From: Hermatobates lingyangjiaoensis
Lineage: Eukaryota; Arthropoda; Insecta; Hemiptera; Hermatobatidae
Length of the DNA stretch: 64,000 nucleotides
Direction of reading: 5' to 3'
Assembly (NCBI GenBank): GCA_026182355.1
Contig: JAPFBL010001928.1
Span: 2,825,001-2,889,000, forward strand
Below the pieces are notes generated by a model. That model worked only from the letters and a program-made list of their open reading frames with translations, was not told the DNA's origin and did no database searches. Made by a program: the position numbers and the translations under genes. How positions within the stretch are numbered: position 1 is the first letter of the stretch; the number at the start of each line of letters is the position of its first letter. Shown here piece by piece: positions 11,261 through 22,440 of the stretch.

Positions 11261-14200
11261 ATACTTTTCACACATTAGTGGTGTCACAAAATTAGATGAC
11301 CTGCATAGAAATTCAATCCAAGCATTTTTGTTTCCACATACAACGAAATTCTTGAATTACTTTACTGTGTAGGTACAATTATAGATTTATAGCAGTTTGT
11401 ATAGGACTTTTATATTATATTTGTCATAATCAACCAAATATAAGAACTATCTATTAAAATCCATCAAAAATGATATTAATGAAAATGTCTACTACTTCAG
11501 AATAACAAATTTTTTTATGATATTATAATATTATGAATACGCTAGCACATCTCTTTCAATAAAATGAATGACACAGCTGAAAAGAAAATCCTAGATGAGC
11601 AGCAGTGAGTAATAATATTGGGTTCGAATTCAGAGAGTTTTAGCTGCAAATCAACACTTTTTTCCAAGTTTTGTCTATTCTTCTGTTTTTTTGAGAATTT
11701 TGTTTTGCATGCACAAAAAATCAGCTTCAAACATGTACTCCAACATGTCAATACCCTTTTGAATCTTGTTTACTTTTCAAACCTTTCGTGCATTTGTGTT
11801 TTTGTGAACTCAACTATGAACAATTGATATTTATTGACCCTTTCTTTTACTAATATGAAATTATTGACATGTGGTATATATATGAACTCCATTGACTTCC
11901 TCATCCTGGCTCCTGATATAGACATTTGAAGACATATTGCTACTCATCTTCTCTAAGCGACTGTGTTTCAAAAATTTTAACCTGTGTTTCAAAAATATTA
12001 AAGATGGAGTCTGTACCAATATTTCAACCTAAGATAAACTTAAGAAACTATCTTCATACTATTGCTTCTAGCGCAAGACATATAGATGTTACCAAGCTTG
12101 TGGGATGCTATTTTTGCAGTGCCAAGGACATGGTATCCAGTGTTACTTTTTTATTTCACCAGTACTCATTATGTATGTTCATCTAATCATGAAGTACCAT
12201 TTTTTACCTTTAAAAATCTGAACATAAAACCTCGAATTGAGTGTCTTTGCCATTAAACATCGTTACTAGCATTTTCCTCCCGAGACTCATGTCAGCTGAC
12301 CCAGTCCTGGAAGCATATTAGCTTTTACCGTGAAGACTGCCAAGTCATGCGCGCCCTCTCGCAACCTCTATCTTAATTGCTGCTTACATTTAACTCCTGC
12401 TTAAAACCCGATGACACATTAATAATAACAGGAACAAATATCTTAATTAACTTTCCATTATCGCACTATAATTTAAAATATGGCAATTCCCTTAAAAAAC
12501 AATTCTTAATTTCATAATTACATAATTATGTTCAACAGTTGTTAAACAAAGTTGAAATACATTTAATTAATTGTAAATAATAATAAAAACTTTAAATTAG
12601 TTTTTTGTTCAAATTTATATAATTGAGTTATCTTGTTCATCAAGTGGAAGTTCAACAAAGAATGCTATTGATTCCTATTTTTAGTTCCTATTTTGGAAAT
12701 TATTAACGAGATGTCTGTTAGAAAATTTTTAATATTTATTAACATAAACATGAAACATTACTGTTTAATATTTAAAGGGTTGCATTATTAAATCAATCAG
12801 TATAAATTAGTTTATATTACAAGGATTGAATCAATCTTGCATTGAATTTGAAATAGACTTAATTTTAAACATGCTTGGAATGACTGAGTTATTTGCTGAT
12901 CTAATTTAAATATACCCTTCTTTGGTGTCTCTCTGTCGAGCAAAATGTAAATCACATCACCAGTGGATCTACCAAAGTCAGTCTGCTACATGCAAAATTA
13001 CTTTTAGTAAGTGAATAATATTTATTGATTTATGCAAGTCCCAAAACACATTGCAGTTGTAATGTGTTAAAAAAAATACATTTACGCAAATATGTTGCTA
13101 CAATAGTGATAGTAATAGATACTCGTAGTTTGTATGTTTTTTCTAAAGTTAAGTAAAACCAGTGAGTTGGTTTTGTGGTGGTTGAGTTGTATTACAGGCT
13201 TCATTGTACCTCTTTGATACAATGTTGAACCCTTCGTAAGTTTATTGCTTAGGGAACATTAACAGAAATCTGATCATGTGTACTATTGGAGACCAATATC
13301 TATTCGTCCTCTTGAAGAGGCGGCTTTGCAAAATTTGAGAAAACACAATATATATTTCGGTAAAATATACAAAATGAAAGCCAGTTGGCGTAAAATATTT
13401 GGTTACGAAATGTTTTGGGTTGAATATTTATAATGTTAACTATTTTGATCGGAAGTTAACTTGATTACGGAATGGCAGGTAATAGTTCTAGCATGTAATA
13501 TTATGCTACGAGCATAAAACTATGATTTTTAAATTTTCTCCTTTTTTTTTTGCAAGTTCTTTGAAGTTATAATGGCAAGTATCTTTGAAAAGTTAGTTAT
13601 TTTAGACACACACAAATACCATTTTATCTTACATACTCACTGAAATTTGGGTTCAACTGCCATTTTAGGCGTATATTTATTCACAGGATTGGGAAAAGTT
13701 CACTAAATAAGGTAATTAAATTAAAATTGATTAATTTAAATAAAAACAAAGAAATTAGGAAAGAGTGAATAAAAAAATAATTGGATAAAAAATAAAAAAG
13801 TGACTAAATTCAAAGACCTAAATAGAAGAAATATGGAGTAATATAGAATAAATTTAAAATTTTATGAGAAAATTAACGTTTGAGATTGTATCTAGTAGTT
13901 ATTCTAACATGTAGAAGACTGATATCTTCTTATTCAGAAACCTTCAAGGTGACCATTGTGTTACAATCAGAGATCTGTTCAAGAATTTGTCCGTGGATAT
14001 TTTGATTGAAGTTATGTTCGCGATATTTTACATAGATGACATTAGGAAGCTTGTTTAAATATTGGTATTTTTTCTAAGTAAAAATGTTTAGTATTTATTG
14101 GTTAATATTTGGTTCAAATACTAACCAATATTGGTATTTGTTAAATATTGGTAGGAAGACCTGTGGGTGATCTTTGATATTGTATCTTTGGACATAAACT

Positions 14201-14297
14201 CTGACATGATTACTGATTCTTATCACATAATTCTAACGTAGTGCAATCACTTATTATGTGGTATTTACTCATTTAGGGTAAAAAGCTAATGAAATGG
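11261..14297. other. Unassigned AT-rich DNA
   Basis: Several 60-90 codon frames (11542-12186) overlap on both strands without domain resemblance and are treated as chance. A short palindromic AACCAATATT cluster lies at about 14085-14155. A slightly GC-richer patch at 12280-12370 is unassigned. Confidence 0.45.
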
Positions 14298-14472
14298 TCT
14301 CCACATATAAAAATGTAATGGTATAAACAACACGTTTCGAACACGTAGTGTTCTTCCTCAGGCATTAACTGACAGTTGTACCACAGACACTCACCCTTAG
14401 TTAATGCCTTAGAAAGAACACTACGTGTTCGAAACGCGTTGTTCATACCATTAAATTTTTGTATGTGGAGAC
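14298..14472. mobile_element. Foldback of PLE ends with one good hammerhead-like core
   Basis: Left arm 14298-14371 and right arm 14400-14472 are inverted copies (GTCTCCAC...GTGGAGAC). On the minus strand the left arm has CTGAGGA (14356-14362), a perfect GAACAC/GTGTTC stem II and GAAAC (14335-14339), then a small stem III closing on GTT: the hammerhead core. The right arm keeps the stem and GAAAC, but its first box has mutated to CTTAGAA. The same end type occurs singly at 24486 and 56546. Confidence 0.78.
14324..14362 (-). ncRNA. Hammerhead-like ribozyme motif
   Basis: Core boxes CTGAGGA and GAAAC with a six-pair stem II and a two-pair stem III (AC/GT around a GTGTT loop), then U at the expected cleavage position. 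Type I hammerheads of this minimal kind are known from PLE terminal repeats. Stem I is not convincing by eye, so activity would probably need a dimeric or bulged form. Confidence 0.6.
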
Positions 14473-16214
14473 AATCTTATCACATAGCTTATTGTATTGT
14501 TTAATTTTTTTCTGTCTCTTTGTTTTCTTGTTTCTTTTATTTATTATTGTTTTTTCTGTTTTAATTATTTATGTTCTTACTGTTTATTTCGAACTGTTTC
14601 ATTTTATTGATTAAAGAAAAAAAAATAAGTTATAAAATATATGCACTTGTGTTTTCCAGCTGTCTTGTTAACTTTTAAAGTGTAAGGTTAACTTTTCTGT
14701 TACCTTCTTTCTTACTTTGTTTGCTCTCTGGTGACATAAAGTGAAACGTCTCAGAGCATTTATTTTTTTTTCTTTTTCTTTTTCCTTGTGGTTTAGACCT
14801 CATTGATTGAATCACGTGTTTAATTGTGAATTTTCAGCATATTAATACGAGTAAGAATATTGGTTGAATAGGTAATCGTGTGAAACTGATATGGTTCAGA
14901 ATCTTGTTGACCTGGAAGTCATCGCTACAATGGTGACAAAATATTGAGTGCTCTGATTAAGAACTGAGCTTTGAATGTTCCATTGAATACTATTACATAA
15001 TGGGAGGGATTATCCAGGAAGTACTTGAATGGAGCCGAAGTGATATAACCGTTATCTACCTAGGACTTGTGTTGAAAGAACGTACAGGTTTCATCGAGAA
15101 ATATAACAAAAGAAAGAATAAGGATATCCTCAAACACTAGATTATTCTATGATGGTTGGTTTTATATATTGTACTTGATCTGTAAAATTGTAGAACAATT
15201 GTTAAACTGATTTACATTGACTACTGTGTTGTTGGTTTTGATGACGTAGACGAGGCTAATGATTTCATTGGGTACTTGGTGAGTGGAATGAAGGCAGGTC
15301 ACTTGAAGGTGTGAGGAGAGCATTGTAACGCTTGGGTCATTAGTGATACAAAGAGAATGACAAATTATTCAAAAATGGAGCCGACCTGTTGAAGGGTCAT
15401 CATATGTTAAGAGCTCAAGTATTGTTTGACCCAAACGACGTACGAAAAATGTTATTGCTATTACGTTAACGTTGTTAATCCATAAATTCATTCATTGTTT
15501 TATTCAATGAATAGAAATATGAAGTTTATTTTCAAATACGGTTACTTGTGCACATGAAAAAGATTTAAAATCAAGTTGAAATGTCAGTTTTGAAAGTTCA
15601 TTTAAATCTGGACAACTGATCAAACTTTGAGACGTTTTTATTCCTATTGTATTAGAGGGTCTGACGTCATTTAAACTGTTTATGTATTATACATTTGTTA
15701 AGGGCGGACAGGAAAGTAGGCTTCAGAGGAGGTATTGACAGTGTGTTAACACTGAGCTCTATACTTGGGTTATTTATCTGGTCTCGTTGGTTAAAAGTCA
15801 TGTGTGTTTTACGATGATGGGATATATAATTCTCCAAAACAAAGGTGCTGTATAGCTCTCTTGAGGTCTATAAACCGCATTGGCTGGTACTTCCCTATTC
15901 GCTTTATTGAGTGGTAAAATATCTTTCCCCCAGAAAATGCCTTGAGCATGTGATTGAAAATTATGACGAATATTAGGAAAAAAAAATAAAATTGGTACTT
16001 CAAGTACGGATTAACAAAGACGCTATATTTATTTGAAAAAAAAAAGTTTACTTTTTATTCATTGCAGTTTTCGTATTGTCTTTGTATCAAAAGAGTGTTG
16101 TGTGAATTTAATTTCCGTTAATTTGTATTATAAGTTCATAAAAATTTCAATGTTATACAAATTTGTAAGATTGATTATATTATAAAACTTCTTCGTATAA
16201 TTATAGTATAAAAA
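14473..16214. other. Unassigned DNA upstream of the integrase remnant
   Basis: The more GC-balanced parts (about 14840-15460) look like old retroelement DNA, but I cannot recognise a reading frame. The minus-strand frame 15809-16003 has no recognisable domain. Poly-A and poly-T runs occur near 15976-16050. Confidence 0.4.
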
Positions 16215-16595
16215 CTATGAATAGTATTTTATACTATTCTTCTTTGCATACGGATCTATCAAATTGATAAAATCTTTTGCACTCTGACCTTTCGAGGTGG
16301 AAATCCATGCATGTCTAGTGAAGTGGTCAACCAAGATGTGCATAAATTTTTTAGGGAACCTATTTCCCGTAAAACCACCAACCGAATCAATCGACATTAT
16401 CCCGAACGGTTCTGTTGTAGGACCTAATATTGACAATAGACCGATAGCTCTACTTCGTCGAGTTTTATTTTCTAAACATATTATACAACTTTTACAGAAG
16501 TCAAAGATTAGCTTGTCTAGATTCTTACAGTAGTAAAACGGCCGAATCTTCTGTCTCATTTGAGCGACGCCAATATGACCATTGTATTCATGCAC
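16215..16595 (-). pseudogene. Ty3/gypsy-type integrase fragment
   Basis: The 126-residue frame has an HHCC zinc-binding pattern (HEYNGHIG at residues 2-9, CKSCIIC at about 34-40). The start of the integrase catalytic core follows, with MSIDSVGGF carrying the first catalytic Asp (about residue 69) and LVDHFTRHAW typical of retrotransposon integrases. It ends at a stop after KKNSIKYYS, before the second and third acidic residues. No gag, RT or LTR is visible nearby. It is a truncated fragment of a Metaviridae-type pol gene with no intact function. Confidence 0.85.
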
Positions 16596-16609
16596 TTTTT
16601 TTTATTATT

Positions 16610-16765
16610 TTAAACCAAGTGTTTCAGAAACATATATTCATGATCTAAATCTAAATAATTGGTATAAACTAGAATTTTGAAAAGAACACGCAGAAATGAA
16701 ATTGCTGAAACTCAATACAATATTTTGATGGCCTCGTCATCAGGAAGATAGAAGGGAATCATTCC
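16610..16765 (-). mobile_element. Decayed PLE-like end with mutated hammerhead-like core
   Basis: On the minus strand CCTGATGACGAGGCCATCAA then AATATTG has the form CTGATGA, GC-rich hairpin, and a degraded GAAACGTTG box. The differences are all transitions of CpG-decay type (CG to CA or TG). It lies just downstream of the integrase fragment but appears unrelated to it. Confidence 0.4.
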
Positions 16766-17285
16766 AAAGGCTGATAACGACTGGCTTGTGTTCAAAAAGA
16801 AGCACTCAAACAGTATAACTAACTTTCGGAGGGAGGGGAGACAAGAAAGATAAAGAAGTAAATGCCAAATAAAGATTAAATTAATTAAAACATTTAACTA
16901 AAAAAAAAGTATAATTTAAAACTATTAACAACTAGTAAGAAACCAAAATAAAAATAAAAAATGTTACTAAGTAAGTAAAAAAGACCAAAATAAATTAAAG
17001 GAACGTTTAACAATTGAGGTTAAGCCCAGGAGAAAATCTAACACCCAGAAGACTTCTGGAACTCTCACAGTGACTTTCGAATTAGTCCTATTAACCTGCT
17101 TCAGGAACTAACAGTCATTGAAACTGAGTACCTGAAAACTGGCATAAGTTCTATATATACACAGTAACTGAATTGTTTATTACGATGAAAATACTTTAAG
17201 TTGCAATGATCTGTATTGTTGACTGGTCCACTCGTCAACACAAAGTTGAAACAGATGATGCCTCAACGTGATATTAGTATCGACT
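16766..17285. other. Unassigned A-rich DNA
   Basis: A-rich stretch (16850-17000) followed by mixed sequence. No element recognised. Confidence 0.45.
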
Positions 17286-17289
17286 GGGT

Positions 17290-17665
17290 CTAAGCCTCTA
17301 CTACTGTCAGCACCCGTGCCGGACAGTGTAGCCATTTGGTAACGCGGTGGCTAGTAGAGACGGGTTTCTTCGAAACCTCTTCTGTGCCTGTCTAATCGAG
17401 GGTTGGCAGGCCTGATGTATACTGCATCAATTCACTCATACCCACAGAGTTCGAGTTCAAGGCAATCGAGTGCTTTGATGTGATGTAGGTTAGAAACTAA
17501 ATAGTCGTGGTGTGTTTTAATGGTAGAGTGGTGACACTGACGCTCCGGGGGAGATGTAAAAAGTTAGGCTGACCTAATCGATGTCAGGTATTCGTTTTAA
17601 GATCTTGACGGGAGTCAACTTGAGTCATTATCAAAACTTAGGGTCCTTAAACTAGAGTCAACTAG
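17290..17665 (+). mobile_element. tRNA-headed SINE-like element, diverged copy
   Basis: The head contains TGGTAACGCGGTGG, resembling a Pol III A box, and GAGTTCGAGTTC near 17446, resembling a B box. The body has GAGATGTAAAAAGTTAGGC, then ATGTCAGGTATTCGTTTTAA, and ACTTGAGT, in the same order as the copies at 35519-35690 (plus) and 19248-19592 (minus). It is the most diverged of the four copies. No protein is encoded; such elements use LINE proteins in trans. Confidence 0.55.
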
Positions 17666-18854
17666 GTAATATGACTACATGTAACAAAAGTGGGACCAAA
17701 TGACAAACCAGTCACACCTCTGACCTAGAAAGCCTATATATAAGAGCCTGAGATACAACCGTTACTGTAACACTATTTCATAAGGATTTCATATACGTTG
17801 TCGGTTATGTGTTTTTGGTAACATGACTTAGAAAATATTTTTTTTTTTAACTCCAAGAATACCAACCGGTCAATATACAAACATATCTCAAGCAGAAACA
17901 TTAAAAACTCTTAAGCACCAATTTCTGATTATATTTTGAAATAATTTTCTTCGTATAGTTCATTAATTTGCCTGAAATAAGGTCATCTACCAATTTTTTC
18001 TCCTTATTTAAACTTTTTGTGTCAAGCGAAAAGAAGATTGTCTCCTGTCTTTTTTAACCTTTGTGTAAATTGCTTTTCCTTTTCCATCAAATCAGGTTTT
18101 CTTCATTTTCATATTTCTGTTCTGTACTAGATGATTTACAAAATAAGTTTTATTTTTAGTTTTTCATTATTTTTTTTTGTTTCTATATTATTTCTTTATC
18201 TTTTTTTCCCCTGTTTACTTATTTTATTAATTACTTATTCATCCCATATTAATATTAAGAAACGGAAAAAAGATAGAGTTTGAAGAATGGTATTGAATGC
18301 TATATTATTTGACGAAACGGGAGTATATTGATTTAGTGGATTCTTGTATTTGATATAAATTAATCTCCTAAAGTAAATAAATAAGGGGGATGGAATTATT
18401 CGTGTCACTAGGAATCAGCAGAAAATAAATATATGATTTAATAAAATAATGAGAACATTAGGCTTGTTTATCAGTTTGTTTTTTGACAGGTGTTAATTTT
18501 GTGAGCTACTATTATTGACTGTAGAGTGTTTAGAATGAATTTGAACTTTACGTAGATTGGCAAAGTTTATTTACAGCCTGAGAGTGGCCACAAGGATGGC
18601 TGGAGTAAATTGCTAATTGTATTATTTTGTTGATGGACCAGTCCCTTTTATGCTATGGGAGGAATTTGTCTAAGTTGCTTTCCTCGACACTTTATAGATA
18701 CTCTTATAAAATCACAACATTCTATTTTAAGCTCAGCGTCATTTAATAGTATCAGAACATGATATTAAAAATTAGTGGCCGCAATCGTCTTTCATGTTTT
18801 TGTTTTTTAATTTTATTTTCAAGACTTTATGCGCTATCTTTTCAATGTTTATTA
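17666..18854. other. Unassigned AT-rich DNA
   Basis: T-rich tracts around 18000-18260. No recognised features. Confidence 0.5.
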
Positions 18855-18969
18855 TCATGAAAATATGTTTTTTTTTGTTTTCCAACTCATTACAGAGTTG
18901 AAAAATGTTTCTGTAAAATTTTTGATGAAAATTGAAATAAAATAAAATTTACAATACACTATCAAAGTC

Positions 18970-19192
18970 TGTTGAATGAACAGATATTTTATGATGCGGC
19001 ATGAGCTCACAGATAGAACCATCCGTCGTAGATGCATTCCTCTACTTATAATGATAAATTCGTCTGCATATTATAATGTTGATTACTTCGAGTATTCAGT
19101 TAGTAGGTCACAACTAAACCACATCACCGCAAGACCATCTATCAAATATTCCTTCTATATCCAGGAAGCAACCCAGTAGATTTCATTAAGAC
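18970..19192 (-). pseudogene. Non-LTR retrotransposon RT fragment, internally deleted
   Basis: On the minus strand FLDIEGIFD (motif A, about 19141-19168) is followed almost at once by the palm segment and YADEFIII (decayed motif C, about 19044-19072). In a complete RT, motif B (GCPQG) lies between them; here about 125 bp including motif B are missing compared with the copy at 20336-20690. Stops interrupt the frame. The motifs resemble Jockey/I-type non-LTR RTs. Non-functional. Confidence 0.72.
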
Positions 19193-19247
19193 TTGCAGCT
19201 TTCTAGGTTTGTTAAATATTAGCACTTAAATATTTAGTGCTGTTCTA

Positions 19248-19592
19248 GGTGTGAAAATTCTGGCTCATTTGTTATTTGGCATCCATTTTAGTAATGGGCG
19301 AGTGCCCATTACTAAATTTTTATTTTTATTTTTCTTGAATAGCTGTTGATTCTTCTTTGGGAGTCCTAAGTATTGCCAAACTCAAATGTATTTAGTGTAG
19401 GGATTTTTAACGAGTGCCTGATATCCTACAGGTTTGAGACCGACGACTTAACGTCCTCTACGAAGAAGACGTGCTTAGATTCATTCACCTCCTGTGAGAA
19501 TAAATCAACGACCAGAGTGGGTATCGAACCTCTGCAGGTCCAGTCCAGTGGTAGAGCCGAGCATGTCACTACGCTAACCTGGCCTCCTAAAT
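19248..19592 (-). mobile_element. tRNA-headed SINE-like element, best copy
   Basis: Read on the minus strand from 19592: a GGCCAGGTTAGCGTAGTG A-box-like head, AGAGGTTCGATACCC as B box, then GAGGACGTTAAGTCGTCGGT, CACTCGTTAAAAATCCCTAC, ACTCCCAAAGAAGAATCAAC, and a tail palindrome GTAATGGGC...GCCCATTAC near 19290-19310. Length is about 345 bp. Three relatives are at 17290, 28405 and 35519. The 104-codon plus-strand frame 19373-19687 is simply a translation of this repeat. Confidence 0.75.
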
Positions 19593-20335
19593 ATTATTTG
19601 AAATCTTACATCGGATTTTTTCTCCCTTTTGGTTACAACAGTATTTCATACAAAGTAATTTCAAAAGTTTTGAAAACACTTCTATAAAATTTTGGCTGCA
19701 CATTTTATCCTGATAAAAATTACAATGAAATATTTAAAAATAAATTAGTTAATAAAAATAAGTATTTATTTTCATTCATACAGTAAACAAATGATGTAAA
19801 ATTTACGATGCTTAAAATGGTGAAAATAAAATTTAAGACTCCAGATGTAGAAGCCAAATTATTGCCTAACCTAATACGAATTAAAAATTAGCATTTATGC
19901 AGCTATCTTGAATTATATTTCGAAGTCTTATCTCTTATCTCTCTATGTTGGATTAAATAAATATTCCTTTTTATAGTACGCTGTTTTCTCTGTATGTAAA
20001 TTTTAATGATGTATTATGAGAAAGAAAGATGAAGCCAAAACCATTGGATTGTTGTGTCATGATATTGTCGTAGTGTGCACAGAGGCCTAATGTTACCCTT
20101 TCTTTGGCCGTTTTTAAATACATAAACTTTAAAGTTCCTTATTTTTTTGTTTGAGGAGTTTCCATCTCAATTAATTGGTTTTAAGCATAATTTGCGAAGA
20201 AATGTTTTCTTAAATTATATTGGATAGTATTAATGCAGAATGAACAAGTCGTTGAGACATACATATTTTTTCTTGAGAAAGGAATAAGACACGTTTTAAC
20301 GGAAATTATATCCAGACCTGTGTCCGTTACTGATC
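19593..20335. other. Unassigned AT-rich DNA
   Basis: No recognised repeats, RNA genes or coding frames. Confidence 0.5.
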
Positions 20336-20692
20336 TTTCGACAATGCGTATAGAGCATGCGGCATCAGCATACAGGTAGAACCAATCATTCCTCTCCTTA
20401 TAAGGATATATTCATCTGCAAATTATAATGTTGATTACTTCGAGTAATCAGTTAGGGAGTCCACAACTAATCACATCATCGCAAGACCATCTATACATAC
20501 ATCCCTGAGGGCAGCTTTTTTAGTGATCACAATTTCAGTTGTGCTCGATTCTATACCTTCTATAATCATTCTTGCGTTTAATTTTGGTAAAGTATATCAG
20601 CGATGACTCGATTGATTCGAATGCCTGTTATCAAATGTTCCTTCTATATCCAAGAAGCAACCCAGTAGATTTCATTAAGACTAACAGACATT
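20336..20692 (-). pseudogene. Non-LTR retrotransposon RT fragment
   Basis: On the minus strand the order is FLDIEGTFDN (motif A, about 20628-20660), a connector, SCPQG (decayed GCPQG motif B, about 20500-20516), LVVDSL, then FADEYILI (motif C, YADD-like, about 20398-20423). Frames shift and stops occur between motifs. It is a longer copy of the same family as 18970-19192, and the two share long near-identical stretches. Likely a 5'- and 3'-truncated Jockey/I-type LINE. Confidence 0.8.
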
Positions 20693-21933
20693 ATAGTGTG
20701 TTTAACAAAATTTTTGGAACTCATCTTGTAAATTTACTCTTTTGAAAAGTATGTGGCATCTTATGAACTAAATTGTTGTCTCTTATTTACTAAAGGCAGC
20801 TCATGGTACAAAATATTGAACAAATGGTAGTCATATAATCTTTTTATATTGTAAGCTTGTAAAATATTTGTACTAAAAAGATACTGAATAAGATATTTTA
20901 AGGTATAATAAATCCAGCCAAATTTGTACTAATTATTTAAATTCGTTGTATATATATTTTTTTAATACTGCTGCTTGTAGTATAGTTACTAATGCTACTA
21001 AGATGCAGGAAAAGACGACCACTCCAGATTGTTATAATATATTTGCTAAAATAATTTAAAATTATGGCATTAATTGGTATGGATATTGGCTTACGGTGCC
21101 TTGTATAATATTGGTCCCATTCCGGATATAATTGGTACGTGGTCGCCTTGCACATCAAAGACTTGCCAGATCAAAGTCACTGTCCCCTCCTAATCTCCCT
21201 TCCTAGATTATCCTTCCGTTTTACGATAGGCCCACTAAAATGTCGACTTTTAGTCACAAATTGAAATTTTGTTTTATAATTACCCATTAAACATTATTTC
21301 ACATTACATGGAAACCATCATTAACAAATCTCGAGTGGCTCACACACAACTTTTCTGTTATTAAAAACATAATATCAAACTCGTTGACAAATACTGATTT
21401 TTTTTAATTTTTAGTGGCTATATATACATTTTAAGCATTGATCAATCCGACATACTATTAAATAATTTTAAGAAATAAGACTCATGAGCTCCGCGGCGAT
21501 AGCTAGCATATTGTGCACCCTTTTGTCATTAAGTTTCAACTTCCTTATGATTTTAAGTTCTTAGTGGCGATCATAAATTTACATAGTGATCAAAAGGTTG
21601 ATATTCCGTTGGGCAATGAACTTGCATTCTTTGTATGATGTCAAATAAAGCTCCCATTCCTGGTAATGAAGAAGACAAATTTCCAATAGATCTTCCACAT
21701 TTATGTTTAAATTCTTTCTTTGAACATATAGTATTCTTCAGAAATATAAGTTCAGTTGGAATGAGTTTTTTTAAACTAAACTGCACCCGTTTGCTCTCGC
21801 CAGCTTTAACTGTTTTCTTATTGACCTTTCTGTCAGTCCACTGCTTAAGTATGCCGTAAAAAAATGCTCCATAGTCCTATATATAGTTATCTTATACAGA
21901 TACATAAATATTTAAGTATTTTTTCGTTATGAC
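20693..21933. other. Unassigned DNA between RT remnants
   Basis: No RT motifs recognised. Overlapping 70-codon frames on both strands at 21571-21859 have no identifiable domains. A short CCACTCCAGATT near 21019 recalls the family X right end but is too short to call. Confidence 0.45.
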
Positions 21934-22440
21934 TTGAGTAATGAAATAATTATAACATCTATTTTTTTCAAATCCTATATTAAACCTGAAAATGATAATT
22001 TGTTTGACTTAATTTTGATAGAAAAGGTACAAGGCAATGTAATCAAAACTGATAATACAGCAGGTAATCTTTTAATGCAAGTTGGGTTTTCAGGTTGCCC
22101 TCAGAGAGGTGCTCTAGAATGATGATTAGTTATAGATAACATTGTAGGTACTCTAAATAATCAATGTTTTGATGAGCTAGGATATTTAGATGGACCTTGT
22201 TATTCTAAGGGTGTAATGCTTAATAGTTGTGGCTTTGGACCTTAAGAGTCATGTTCGCCTACTAGCCGAACACTGGTGAAGGACGAAGGTCTGGTTATAA
22301 ACCCAGCAGGGGACAGTGCTTATTACTTTCTCAAAAAGGAAGAAAGTAGGTCTGAAAGACCATTTATTGATAAATATGGATCTGATAGATTGTCAAATAC
22401 ATTGGACTCTCTTTTTGATTTATCCGGAAAAGCAATATGA
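21934..22440 (+). pseudogene. Non-LTR retrotransposon RT remnant
   Basis: GCPQRGALE (motif B, about 22092-22118) is followed after two in-frame stops by LVIDNIVGTLNNQCF and GYLDG, a decayed YADD motif C (22180-22193). Further on, LVINPA and, after a frameshift, VLITFSKRKKVGLK match the segment of Jockey/I-type RTs downstream of the catalytic palm. The upstream 45 residues may be the finger/palm connector. Opposite in orientation to the two RT fragments at 19-20.7 kb. Non-functional. Confidence 0.75.

Noticed and set aside
16215..16595. Intact integrase gene or host gene derived from one
   Set aside because: The frame ends before the later catalytic acidic residues, and no RT or LTR is nearby.
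17320..17470. Intact tRNA gene
   Set aside because: The A- and B-box-like sequences are too far apart and no cloverleaf can be drawn; treated as a SINE head.
21000..21035. CCACTCCAGATT resembling the family X right end
   Set aside because: Only 12 bases match and the rest of the motif is absent.
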